Origin: JANWHZ01 sp035758575
GTDB taxonomy: Bacteria > Patescibacteriota > Saccharimonadia > Saccharimonadales > UBA4665
Direction: 5' to 3'
Assembly (NCBI GenBank): GCA_035758575.1
Contig: DASTXH010000003.1
Location: 1-40,950, forward strand
Length of the DNA stretch: 40,950 nucleotides
The position numbers were made by a program, and so were the translations under genes. Below the pieces are notes generated by a model, which saw only the letters and a list, made by a program, of their open reading frames with translations, was not told where the DNA came from and ran no database searches. Position 1 is the stretch's first letter. The number at the start of each line of letters is the position of its first letter. Positions 33,283-40,875 of the stretch are shown here, in pieces.

Positions 33283-33870
33283 ATGAAAAAGCTCGTCCCG
33301 GACGATGCTATTCTTATCCCCGATTCCGCCGAGTGTGTCTTTCGGGGCGAAATATTCGACGTGTACCAGTGGCCGCAGCCGTTATTCGACGGCTCGGTTG
33401 CCGCGTTCGAGATGCTGAAGCGGCCTGATACCGTAATAATCATCGGCATAGTCGATGACAAGATGGTTGTTTTAGAAGACGACCAGCCGCACCGCGGCCT
33501 ATACCGTTCGTTTCCCGGCGGCCGTGTTGATGATGGGGAAGACATATTGGCTGCCGCGCAACGCGAGATGCGTGAGGAATCGGGCTATAGTTTTGCGCAG
33601 TGGAAGCTGCTGGACGTGCAACAGCCTCAAGTGAAGATTGAATGGTTTGTACATGTGTATCTTGCCTGGAGAGTCGTAGGGCGCGGCCAGCCACATATGG
33701 ATGCTGGCGAAAGAATTTCGGTATCACTTGAGTCCTACGATACGGCGCGCACCATGGCGCAAACCAGGGGAAGCTATGTAGGCGAGTCGCGCCATCTGTT
33801 TGACGCAGCGCCCACCTTGGATTCCCTGATGCGCCTGCCTGAATATACGGGCAAAACAGTTGATCGGTGA
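33283..33870 (+). CDS. Nudix hydrolase, ADP-ribose pyrophosphatase-like
   Basis: The 195-residue protein has a complete Nudix box (GGRVDDGEDILAAAQREMREESG, near residues 74-96). The N-terminal strand region VIIIGIVDDKMVVLEDDQPH followed by SFPGG resembles ADP-ribose pyrophosphatases, but the substrate is not fixed by sequence alone. It starts 7 nt after ppa and is very likely co-transcribed. A second, shorter Nudix gene at 28670 has a different sequence and is not a recent duplicate. Confidence 0.9.
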   Translation: MKKLVPDDAILIPDSAECVFRGEIFDVYQWPQPLFDGSVAAFEMLKRPDTVIIIGIVDDKMVVLEDDQPHRGLYRSFPGGRVDDGEDILAAAQREMREESGYSFAQWKLLDVQQPQVKIEWFVHVYLAWRVVGRGQPHMDAGERISVSLESYDTARTMAQTRGSYVGESRHLFDAAPTLDSLMRLPEYTGKTVDR

Positions 33871-33972
33871 TAGCTTCACGCGGTATTCCTGCGGACAACT
33901 GTTGAAAGCGTAAGCATGTCGCTCTACAATGGGTGGCATAGACTGCTAACAATCCATGGGGGTGCACACGAC

Positions 33973-35016
33973 ATGAAAACACGCATAGCCATTAACGGGT
34001 TCGGCCGTATCGGCCGCAATGCCTTTAAGATAGCCTTTGACCGCACCGATTGCGAAATCGTTGCCATCAACGACATCACCGATACCAAGACGCTGGCGCA
34101 TCTGCTAAAGCACGACAGTAACTACGGCACATACGGTCACGACGTAGGTCACGACGACCAGAATATCATCGTCGATAACAAAAAGATTATGGTGCTGGCT
34201 CAAAAAGATCCGGCCGCTTTGCCCTGGAAAGACCTGAATATCGATGTGGTCATAGAGTCCACGGGCTTCTTTGTAGACCCAGATGCTGCCCGCGCGCACA
34301 TCACGGCCGGCGCTCGCCGGGTGGTTATCAGCGCACCAGTAAAGGGCAAGAGTGCCGATAGCGCCGACACCATCGTGCTCGGCGTAAATGACGCTAAGCT
34401 AGAGAAATCGACGGATATTATCAGCAACGCTTCCTGCACCACTAACTGCATCACGCCGGTAGCCGCGGTGATTGAGAGCAATTTCGGCATCGAGAAGGCT
34501 ATGATGACCACGGTACACAGCTATACTGCCAGTCAAAAGTTGCAGGATGCGCCGGCTAAAGACCTGCGCGAAGCCCGCAACGCAGCCGAGAATATCGTAC
34601 CCACCACTACGGGCGCGTCAGTCGCTGCGGCTAAGGCGCTGCCAGCGCTGGCTGGTATCTTTGGCGGCCTGAGCGTGCGCGTGCCTACCCCGGTAGTGAG
34701 CCTGAGTGACTTCGTTATCATCACCAAGCGCGCGGTTAGCGTAGAAGAGGTCAACGAGGCCTTCAAGAAGGCGGCAAAGGAGCCGTACTACCAGGGCATT
34801 CTAGATATCACTGAAGAGGAACTGGTAAGCAGCGACTTTATTGGCAACGCACATTCAGCCATCGTGGATCTGAACCTTACGGCAGTCGTGGGCGGTAACA
34901 TGCTGAAGGTAGTCGCCTGGTACGACAACGAGTGGGGTTACTCAAATCGCCTTGTAGAGGTGACGGCAGACGCCGGACGGTACCTTCACCAGCAAGAGAC
35001 ACACGGCCACGAGTAG
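33973..35016 (+). CDS. gap: Glyceraldehyde-3-phosphate dehydrogenase
   Basis: Gap oxidises glyceraldehyde 3-phosphate to 1,3-bisphosphoglycerate with NAD. The N-terminal NAD motif INGFGRIGRN is at residues 6-15, the active-site SNASCTTNC places the nucleophile at Cys155, and TTVHSYTASQKLQD and WYDNEWGYSNRLVE complete the family. Acidic residues in AINDITD suggest NAD preference. At 347 residues it is normal with a short charged tail. ATG 33973 is chosen: GGGGG lies about 11 nt upstream and homologues start here, unlike the in-frame ATG at 33916. It heads the carbon operon. Confidence 0.97.
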   Translation: MKTRIAINGFGRIGRNAFKIAFDRTDCEIVAINDITDTKTLAHLLKHDSNYGTYGHDVGHDDQNIIVDNKKIMVLAQKDPAALPWKDLNIDVVIESTGFFVDPDAARAHITAGARRVVISAPVKGKSADSADTIVLGVNDAKLEKSTDIISNASCTTNCITPVAAVIESNFGIEKAMMTTVHSYTASQKLQDAPAKDLREARNAAENIVPTTTGASVAAAKALPALAGIFGGLSVRVPTPVVSLSDFVIITKRAVSVEEVNEAFKKAAKEPYYQGILDITEEELVSSDFIGNAHSAIVDLNLTAVVGGNMLKVVAWYDNEWGYSNRLVEVTADAGRYLHQQETHGHE

Positions 35017-35032
35017 GATAGGGGGCGAAATC

Positions 35033-35479
35033 GTGACTATCTATATAGGTGCAGACCACAACGGATTCGATTTCAAGCGCCAGCTCATGCAGTATCTGCG
35101 TGACGGCGGCTACACCGTAGTAGACGGCGGCAATACGCAGCTGGATCCAGGTGATGACTTTCCTGAGTTTGCCGGCCGCGTGGTGTCGCTACTGAAAGGC
35201 GATGCCGACCCGACTTCGCGCGGCATTCTTATATGCGGCAGCGGGCAGGGTATGTGTATGGCGGCGAATCGTTTCCCTGGCATGCGTGCTAGTTTGTGCT
35301 GGAGCGTAGAAGAGGCGCACGCCGCCCGGAATGATGATGACAGCAATATATTGTGCCTGCCGTCACGCTATCTAACGCTGGCGCAGATTGAGCCGATTGT
35401 TACGGCGTGGTTGCATACTTCGTTCGCGGGGGCCGCCAGATTCAAGCGCCGGATACAAAAACTAGACGAGTTAGTATGA
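35033..35479 (+). CDS. Ribose-5-phosphate isomerase B family protein
   Basis: The RpiB/LacAB fold interconverts ribose 5-phosphate and ribulose 5-phosphate. GADHNGFDFKRQL begins the protein, followed by DFPEFAGRV, and ILICGSGQGMCMAANRFPGMRA places the active-site cysteine near residue 67. Length 148 is typical. It starts at GTG 35033, 16 nt after gap, with AGGGGG upstream. The stop overlaps the start of the epimerase gene in ATGA, which indicates coupling. Confidence 0.93.
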   Translation: MTIYIGADHNGFDFKRQLMQYLRDGGYTVVDGGNTQLDPGDDFPEFAGRVVSLLKGDADPTSRGILICGSGQGMCMAANRFPGMRASLCWSVEEAHAARNDDDSNILCLPSRYLTLAQIEPIVTAWLHTSFAGAARFKRRIQKLDELV

Positions 35480-36108
35480 ACACCGATATCTGTCCTACTA
35501 TATTAGCCGAAGAGCCAGATAGTTTCCGTATGCAGATGAAGCGGGTGTTGCCCTTTGCAAAGCGCCTGCATATCGATGTAATGGACGGTGTGTTCGCTGC
35601 CCCGCGCAGCCTGGCGCTCGATCAGATTTATTGGCCGGCAAACATACCGGTTGATCTGCACGTGATGTACCAGAAACCAATGGTACACGCGGGCGCGTTT
35701 GTCAGCCTAGCGCCGCGCATGGTTATCTTGCACGCCGAAGCAGATGGCAACTTTGCGCCGTTTGCCGAATATATGCACCGCCATGGTATAGAAGTAGGTG
35801 TGGCATTGTTGCCGCAGACTCCGGTGGCTACTATTGCACCGGTCATTGATATGATCGACCATGTGCTGATCTTTTCGGGTCATCTCGGGCATTTTGGAGG
35901 AAGCGCTGATACGCGATTACTGGTGAAGGTGCGACAACTCCGCGAACTGAGGCCCAGCCTTGAAATCGGCTGGGACGGCGGCGTTACCGCCACGAATGCA
36001 GCCGAGCTTGCGGCAGGTGGGGTAGATGTGTTGAATGTGGGCGGATTCATCCAGCACGCAGTTGATCCAGCGCAAGCGTACGCCGCCCTAGGAACATTGG
36101 TACGATGA
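35476..36108 (+). CDS. rpe: Ribulose-phosphate 3-epimerase-like protein
   Basis: Rpe converts ribulose 5-phosphate to xylulose 5-phosphate. The 210-residue protein shows PTILAEEP, LHIDVMDGVF, VDLHVM and EIGWDGGVTATNAAELAAGGVDVLNVGG, keeping the metal-ligand His/Asp/His/Asp set. The LHIDVMDG segment runs into AAPRSLALDQI instead of the usual FVPNLT-type loop, so it is a divergent member, and another pentose-phosphate-like substrate cannot be excluded. It overlaps rpiB by ATGA. The start is ATG 35476; an earlier ATG at 35407 lies inside rpiB. Confidence 0.88.
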   Translation: MNTDICPTILAEEPDSFRMQMKRVLPFAKRLHIDVMDGVFAAPRSLALDQIYWPANIPVDLHVMYQKPMVHAGAFVSLAPRMVILHAEADGNFAPFAEYMHRHGIEVGVALLPQTPVATIAPVIDMIDHVLIFSGHLGHFGGSADTRLLVKVRQLRELRPSLEIGWDGGVTATNAAELAAGGVDVLNVGGFIQHAVDPAQAYAALGTLVR

Positions 36109-36122
36109 GTAGCGGAGGGATT

Positions 36123-36980
36123 ATGCAGCAAAAATTATCCATAGCAGCCCTGGAGGAAAAAGCCAATACCATCCGCCAGGATATTATCCGTATGCTGGAA
36201 CATGCCGGCAGTGGGCACAGTGCCGGACCGTTGGGCCTGGCTGATATTTTTACGGCGCTGTATTTTGAGATTCTGAAAAACGACCCCAAAAATCCCGATT
36301 GGGACGAACGCGACATCCTTATCCTCAGCAACGGCCACTGCGTGCCGGTACGCTATGCTACCATGGCCGAAGCGGGTTACTTTGACAAGAAGGAATTGCT
36401 GACGCTGCGCAAGCTCGGCACGCGTCTGCAGGGCCACCCGGAACGTACACGCCTGCCCGGCATGGAGACCACGAGCGGCCCGCTCGGTTCCGGCCTGAGC
36501 CAGGCAAGCGGTATGGCATTGGCACTGAAAATGGACAAGGTAAAGCATCGTTGGGTATACGTGGTGATGGGCGACGGTGAGCAGGACGAGGGCAACGTGT
36601 GGGAAGCGGCTATGCTGGCCAGCAAGTACAAGCTGAGTAATCTTATTGCCATCACCGACCGCAATAATATCCAGATAGACGGCCCGACAGAAACGGTGAT
36701 GCCCTTGGAAGACCTGAAGGCCAAGTGGGAAGCCTTCGGCTGGTTCGTTATAGAAGTAGACGGCAATAACATCGAGGCATTCATTGATGCCTGCGCTATG
36801 GCGCGCGCCATCACCGAAAAGCCAGTTATGATTATAGCGGTTACGGTGCCTGGCAAAGGTGTGGACTTTATGGAGTACGACTTCCACTGGCACGGCATGC
36901 CGCCAAACCATGACCAGGCAAAGCAGGCACTGCATGAACTGCGCACACTCGGCGGCAAAATCAGGAGCGAACATGAATAA
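36123..36980 (+). CDS. Transketolase, N-terminal subunit
   Basis: This is the thiamine-diphosphate-binding half of a split transketolase. GSGHSAGPLG near the N terminus, the GHPERTRLPG loop, and VVMGDGEQDEGNVWEAAMLASKY...NNIQIDG (the GDG...NN cofactor motif) are present. I place the start at ATG 36123 with GGAGGG just upstream; ATG 36105, overlapping the rpe stop, is possible and adds six residues. The C-terminal half is encoded separately 8 nt back from the stop. Length 285 is normal for the split form. Confidence 0.94.
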   Translation: MQQKLSIAALEEKANTIRQDIIRMLEHAGSGHSAGPLGLADIFTALYFEILKNDPKNPDWDERDILILSNGHCVPVRYATMAEAGYFDKKELLTLRKLGTRLQGHPERTRLPGMETTSGPLGSGLSQASGMALALKMDKVKHRWVYVVMGDGEQDEGNVWEAAMLASKYKLSNLIAITDRNNIQIDGPTETVMPLEDLKAKWEAFGWFVIEVDGNNIEAFIDACAMARAITEKPVMIIAVTVPGKGVDFMEYDFHWHGMPPNHDQAKQALHELRTLGGKIRSEHE

Positions 36981-37947
36981 CCCAATGCATTTAGTTGATC
37001 TGAAGGGCGAGGTGCAGCGCGAGCCTATCCGCGCGGGCTTTGGCCGCGGGCTCAAAAAAGCTGGAGAAGTAGACGCGCGTGTAGTGGCTGCCTGTGCCGA
37101 CCTCACTGACTCCACGAAGATGAACGCCTTTGCCGAAGCTTTCCCCGACAGGTTTATCGAGATGGGCATAGGCGAGCAAGACCTGGTAACGGTAGGCGCA
37201 GGCCTGGCGGCTATGGGTAAGATACCATTCGTGAGCTCGTACGCGGCGTTCAGCCCCGGGCGCAACTGGGAGCAGATCCGTACTACTATTTGTTTGAACG
37301 ACCGCCCGGTAAAAATCGTGGGTTCACATGCTGGTGTTAGCGTAGGGCCGGACGGTGCAACCCACCAGATGCTGGAAGACATTGCGCTGATGCGCGTACT
37401 GCCAAACATGGTAGTGATCGCCCCATGCGACAGCGTGGAAGCCGAAAAGGCTACGCTGGCCATGGCTCGCGATCCGCGGCCGAACTATATACGGCTGGCG
37501 CGCGAGGGTACGCCAATTATCACGACGGCCGATACGCCGTTTGAGATAGGCAAGGCGTATGTGCTGGTTCCGGGCGAGGATGTAACACTTATTGCCACCG
37601 GCACCATGACATACCAGGCGTTAGTGGCGGCAGAAAAGCTGTACAAAGAAGGCATTGACGCCGAGGTCGTGCATGTGCCCACCATCAAGCCGCTCGATGC
37701 TGAAACCATCCTCAAAAGTGTGCGCAAAACCAAGCATGTCGTGACTGCCGAAGAAGCGCAGATGCACGGCGGTCTGGGCGGCGCCATCGCTGAGCTGTTA
37801 GCGGAGCACTATCCGGCGCCCATGCGATTCATCGGCATGCAGGATCGCTTTGGTGAATCCGGTGAACCAGACGAGCTGATAGAATTTTTCGGCCTCGATG
37901 CTGCCCATATCCAGGCCGCCGCCCGCCAGTTGCTTGGCGTGCACTAG
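36973..37947 (+). CDS. Transketolase, C-terminal subunit
   Basis: This 324-residue protein forms the second half of transketolase. FIEMGIGEQDLVTVGAGLA holds the catalytic glutamate, followed by the pyrimidine-binding and transketolase C domain (VVTAEEAQMHGGLGGAIAELL). The start ATG 36973 has CAGGAG about 6 nt upstream, and overlaps the N-subunit stop by 8 nt. Together the pair transfers two-carbon units between pentose phosphates, triose phosphate and erythrose or sedoheptulose phosphates. A transaldolase is not present in this block. Confidence 0.94.
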   Translation: MNNPMHLVDLKGEVQREPIRAGFGRGLKKAGEVDARVVAACADLTDSTKMNAFAEAFPDRFIEMGIGEQDLVTVGAGLAAMGKIPFVSSYAAFSPGRNWEQIRTTICLNDRPVKIVGSHAGVSVGPDGATHQMLEDIALMRVLPNMVVIAPCDSVEAEKATLAMARDPRPNYIRLAREGTPIITTADTPFEIGKAYVLVPGEDVTLIATGTMTYQALVAAEKLYKEGIDAEVVHVPTIKPLDAETILKSVRKTKHVVTAEEAQMHGGLGGAIAELLAEHYPAPMRFIGMQDRFGESGEPDELIEFFGLDAAHIQAAARQLLGVH

Positions 37948-37951
37948 CAGC

Positions 37952-38392
37952 CTAGCGTAATACGACCGTTTTCGCTAATCCCGGTAGCCACTGTGTATGC
38001 TGTTTTGTGGCATCAAAGAAGACAACGTTAGGGGCAACTGCTTCAATCCATTCGTCGGTGATGCCGTATTTACTCATGGGGTCGCTCGAATAGCCAAAGA
38101 TAGCAAAGCGGCCAAGGCTATCGCCTAGCGTGCCAACGTGTTCGATGAATCGCTTGGCGCAGCCGCCGTTCGGGAGATCTCTTGGATCGGTAAGCGACAG
38201 CGGAAAGTGGGCGTCCAGCACGATTCGTTTAAACTGGGGCTGGTCGGGCGTACTGGACACGGCTGCAACCGCCTCATCAAGCGTAGCGGCGTAGGCTAGG
38301 TTTGTAAGACCGCTTTCGCGGAGTTTCTGCGCCGCCAGTGTACGCGCGAACGGTATGTCTTCGACGATCAAGATGCCACTTGTCTGCTCCAT
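37952..38392 (-). CDS. Orphan receiver-domain-like protein
   Basis: The 146-residue protein resembles a stand-alone response-regulator receiver domain. ILIVEDIPFA supplies the acidic pair Glu11/Asp12, IVLDAHFPLS places the candidate phospho-acceptor at Asp60, and IFGYSSD plus a late lysine (ATKQH) match the Ser/Thr and Lys positions. There is no output domain. The loop after Asp60 carries an insertion with Pro- and Asn-rich residues. It is on the minus strand inside the carbon block, with a GGAGG ribosome site and its own ATG at 38392. The partner kinase is not in the window. Confidence 0.72.
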   Translation of the reverse strand: MEQTSGILIVEDIPFARTLAAQKLRESGLTNLAYAATLDEAVAAVSSTPDQPQFKRIVLDAHFPLSLTDPRDLPNGGCAKRFIEHVGTLGDSLGRFAIFGYSSDPMSKYGITDEWIEAVAPNVVFFDATKQHTQWLPGLAKTVVLR

Positions 38393-38466
38393 AGCCTCCA
38401 GTAAAACGCTTCTGGAAATCTAGGCTGTAAGCTTTTATACTTAAGCATGAAGAAAGGGGTAATTCT

Positions 38467-39381
38467 ATGCCATTAAGTCTGCTGCAAATCCGCGCCAACT
38501 GCCAGCGAGCCCGGGAGCGTATGAATCAAGCCAGGGCAGAGCATTGGGCTTTTGGCGCCTTCAATCTGGACGATCAACCTACTTTGCGGGCGGTAGCACG
38601 GGCGGCGGCTGCCAAGCACGCGCCAGTACTCGTGGAAGTAAGCCAGGGAGAGGTGGACGACATCGGCCTATTGAACGTGCGTGACATGGTAGACAATTTT
38701 CGTGCTGAGTATGGCGTGGAAATGTATATCAACCTGGATCACTCGCCATCAGTCGAAGCGGCCAAAAAAGGTATAGATGCAGGCTTTGAATTTATTCATA
38801 TCGACGTTTCCCAGGCCAACCACGATGCGACCGACGAGGAAATCATAGCCGCCACCAAAGAGGTGGTCGCGTACGCTCAATTCACCGGGGCGCTCGTCGA
38901 GAGCGAGCCGCATTATTTCGGCGGTTCCAGCAACCTGCACAAAGAAGCTATCGACTATGACACCATCAAAAAGACGTTTAGTACGCCTGAAGGCGCCAAA
39001 ACATTTGTGGATGCCACGGGCATAGACACCTTCGCCGCTGCTATCGGCAACCTGCACGGCAAGTATCCAGTGCCCAAGGTGCTGGATTTGGAGCTGCTGC
39101 AACGCATCCGCGACGCGCTTGCCTGTAACATCAGCCTGCATGGTGGCAGCGGCACGCCGGGTCACTACTTTAAAAGCGCCGTACAAATTGGCGTAACCAA
39201 AGTAAACATCAACTCCGACATGCGTATTGCTTACCGTGAAACGCTTGAAAAAGTACTGCGCGAAAACCCCGATGAATATTCGGTGTCCAAGCTCATCACC
39301 AAAGAAGTTGTCGCGGCGGTGCAGACAGTGGTAGAGAGCAAGATAGACGACTTCAACTCCGCCGGTAAAATGGCCGTCTAA
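38467..39381 (+). CDS. fba: Class II fructose-bisphosphate aldolase
   Basis: The enzyme interconverts fructose 1,6-bisphosphate with two triose phosphates using a metal ion. The protein shows FGAFNLDD, INLDHSPS with a metal histidine, DVSQAN, AIGNLHGKYP and ISLHGGSGTP with further metal histidines, and VTKVNINSDMRIA near the phosphate site. The sequence IGNLHGKY replaces the common GTSHG, a modest deviation. At 304 residues it fits class II. AAAGGGG lies about 7 nt before the ATG, and a TATACT box (38436-38441) is further upstream. Confidence 0.94.
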   Translation: MPLSLLQIRANCQRARERMNQARAEHWAFGAFNLDDQPTLRAVARAAAAKHAPVLVEVSQGEVDDIGLLNVRDMVDNFRAEYGVEMYINLDHSPSVEAAKKGIDAGFEFIHIDVSQANHDATDEEIIAATKEVVAYAQFTGALVESEPHYFGGSSNLHKEAIDYDTIKKTFSTPEGAKTFVDATGIDTFAAAIGNLHGKYPVPKVLDLELLQRIRDALACNISLHGGSGTPGHYFKSAVQIGVTKVNINSDMRIAYRETLEKVLRENPDEYSVSKLITKEVVAAVQTVVESKIDDFNSAGKMAV

Positions 39382-39443
39382 AGGTTGCAATATGCGGCTT
39401 ATTTATGCCAAGATAATGGTAATGATTAAGGTGGGCAGCTAGC

Positions 39444-40445
39444 ATGACACATTTCGATATTCTCAGCGTGGGCGACATCGTCACTGACGCATTCATCAAA
39501 CTGTTCGACGATCAGGCGTTCACCTATACCGATGAGCATGGCAAGAAGATTTTGGCCATGGAGTTCGGCACAAAACTGCCCTTCGACCATGCAGAGGTAA
39601 TCGAGGGCGTGGGCAATGCTGCCAATGGCGCAGTTGCCTGCGCACGCCTGGGCCTAAAAACGTCGTTTGTTACCAACGTCGGCGGCGACCAAGAGGGCCG
39701 CGATATGATTGCTTCGCTCGTAAAGAACGGCGTCGACCATCGCTTTGTGCGCGTAAATCCGGGTAAGCTGAGCAACTACCATTATGTGTTGTGGTACAAG
39801 GAAGAGCGCACCATTCTCATTAAGCATGAAGATTATGCCTATCACTGGCCGCATATTACCGAACATGAAAAGCCCCGCTGGGTGTACTTCAGCTCCGCAA
39901 GCAAGAAGTCTATCCCGTTCCACGATGCAGTCGCCGACTGGCTGGAGGCTAACCCCGACGTGAAGCTTGCGTTCCAACCCGGTACTTTCCAGATGGAAGC
40001 GGGTGCTGAGCGGCTGAAGCGTATTTACCAACGAACAGAGGTGCTGGTGCTGAACCGTGAAGAAGCGGTGACCGTGGGTGGCGGCAATCACGCGGATGTG
40101 CATGATCTTATCAACCATTTGCATGCATTGGGCCCCAAGATTGTAGTAGTGACCGATGGTCCGGCAGGCGCCTACGCCTCCGATGGTCCAAACCGTTTTA
40201 AGATGCCACTATATCCCGACCCTAAGCCTCCGGTAGACCGTACAGGCGCGGGCGATGCCTTTGCCTCTACCTTCGTGGCGGCGTTGGCAGTGGGTAACCC
40301 GATAGAGGCCGCACTACAGTGGGCGCCTATCAACTCTATGAGTGTCTGCCAGGCGGTCGGCGCACAGGCAGGGCTACTTACCGAGCGTCAGTTGGAGGAA
40401 TGGCTCAAGAAGGCGCCTGAGTGGTATAAGCCCGAACGGTTTTAG
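39444..40445 (+). CDS. PfkB-family carbohydrate kinase
   Basis: The protein belongs to the ribokinase/PfkB superfamily. The N-terminal motif GVGNAANGAVACARLGLKTSFVTNVGGDQEG and the C-terminal signature DRTGAGDAFASTF with catalytic base Asp271 are intact. Length 333 is typical. Its position directly after class II aldolase makes a fructose-6-phosphate 1-kinase or 1-phosphofructokinase role attractive, but ribokinase-type substrates fit the fold as well. The ATG has AAGGTGGG about 12 nt upstream. It is the last gene before a structured, gene-poor end. Confidence 0.92.
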   Translation: MTHFDILSVGDIVTDAFIKLFDDQAFTYTDEHGKKILAMEFGTKLPFDHAEVIEGVGNAANGAVACARLGLKTSFVTNVGGDQEGRDMIASLVKNGVDHRFVRVNPGKLSNYHYVLWYKEERTILIKHEDYAYHWPHITEHEKPRWVYFSSASKKSIPFHDAVADWLEANPDVKLAFQPGTFQMEAGAERLKRIYQRTEVLVLNREEAVTVGGGNHADVHDLINHLHALGPKIVVVTDGPAGAYASDGPNRFKMPLYPDPKPPVDRTGAGDAFASTFVAALAVGNPIEAALQWAPINSMSVCQAVGAQAGLLTERQLEEWLKKAPEWYKPERF

Positions 40446-40730
40446 CGCTCCCATCCCCCTGATCACCTTCAATCTTGCCCCTACCTGCGGCGGCCTTGTT
40501 CCTGCTGCCAGGAACCGACCACCTCCTTTTGCTACTAGTAGGTACCAACCGCATGTTCCGCTGTGCCGCCAGGCACAGCGTGTTACTTTTGGCATAGCCC
40601 AAAAGATCGGGGTCCCCAAGCTGCCTGTCAGCTTGGGGTGTGAGATAACCAAAAGGCCTAGGCCGAGCTCCCCCGTCCTTGGGCACCAGTTGTGAAGCCT
40701 GACAACCGCCTCGACAACTCGGCGGCTTGG

Positions 40731-40805
40731 CGCCTCAAACAAGTCGAGGCGCCGAAGGAAGTTGTCAGTTCCACCAACAGGTGCGCCGGGAACATTCCAC
40801 ATGCC
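40731..40805 (+). repeat. 75-nt inverted repeat, left arm
   Basis: The reverse complement of this stretch aligns without gaps to 40876-40950 at 54 of 75 positions. Three blocks are strongest: CGCCTCAAAC, the run GCCGAAGGAAGTTGT (15 identical), and CCGGCGCA-like sequence. The arm lies inside the hairpin-rich region. Confidence 0.75.
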
Positions 40806-40875
40806 CGTATAACCACCAGTGCACTGGTGGTTTATTGCTGGATGTCCAATTATCACTGCATTTGCAGCTGAGCTG

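Noticed and set aside
36135..37463. 442-codon minus-strand open frame opposite transketolase
   Set aside because: It is the antisense of two certain genes; composition is odd (many His, Cys, Gln) and no family match is visible.
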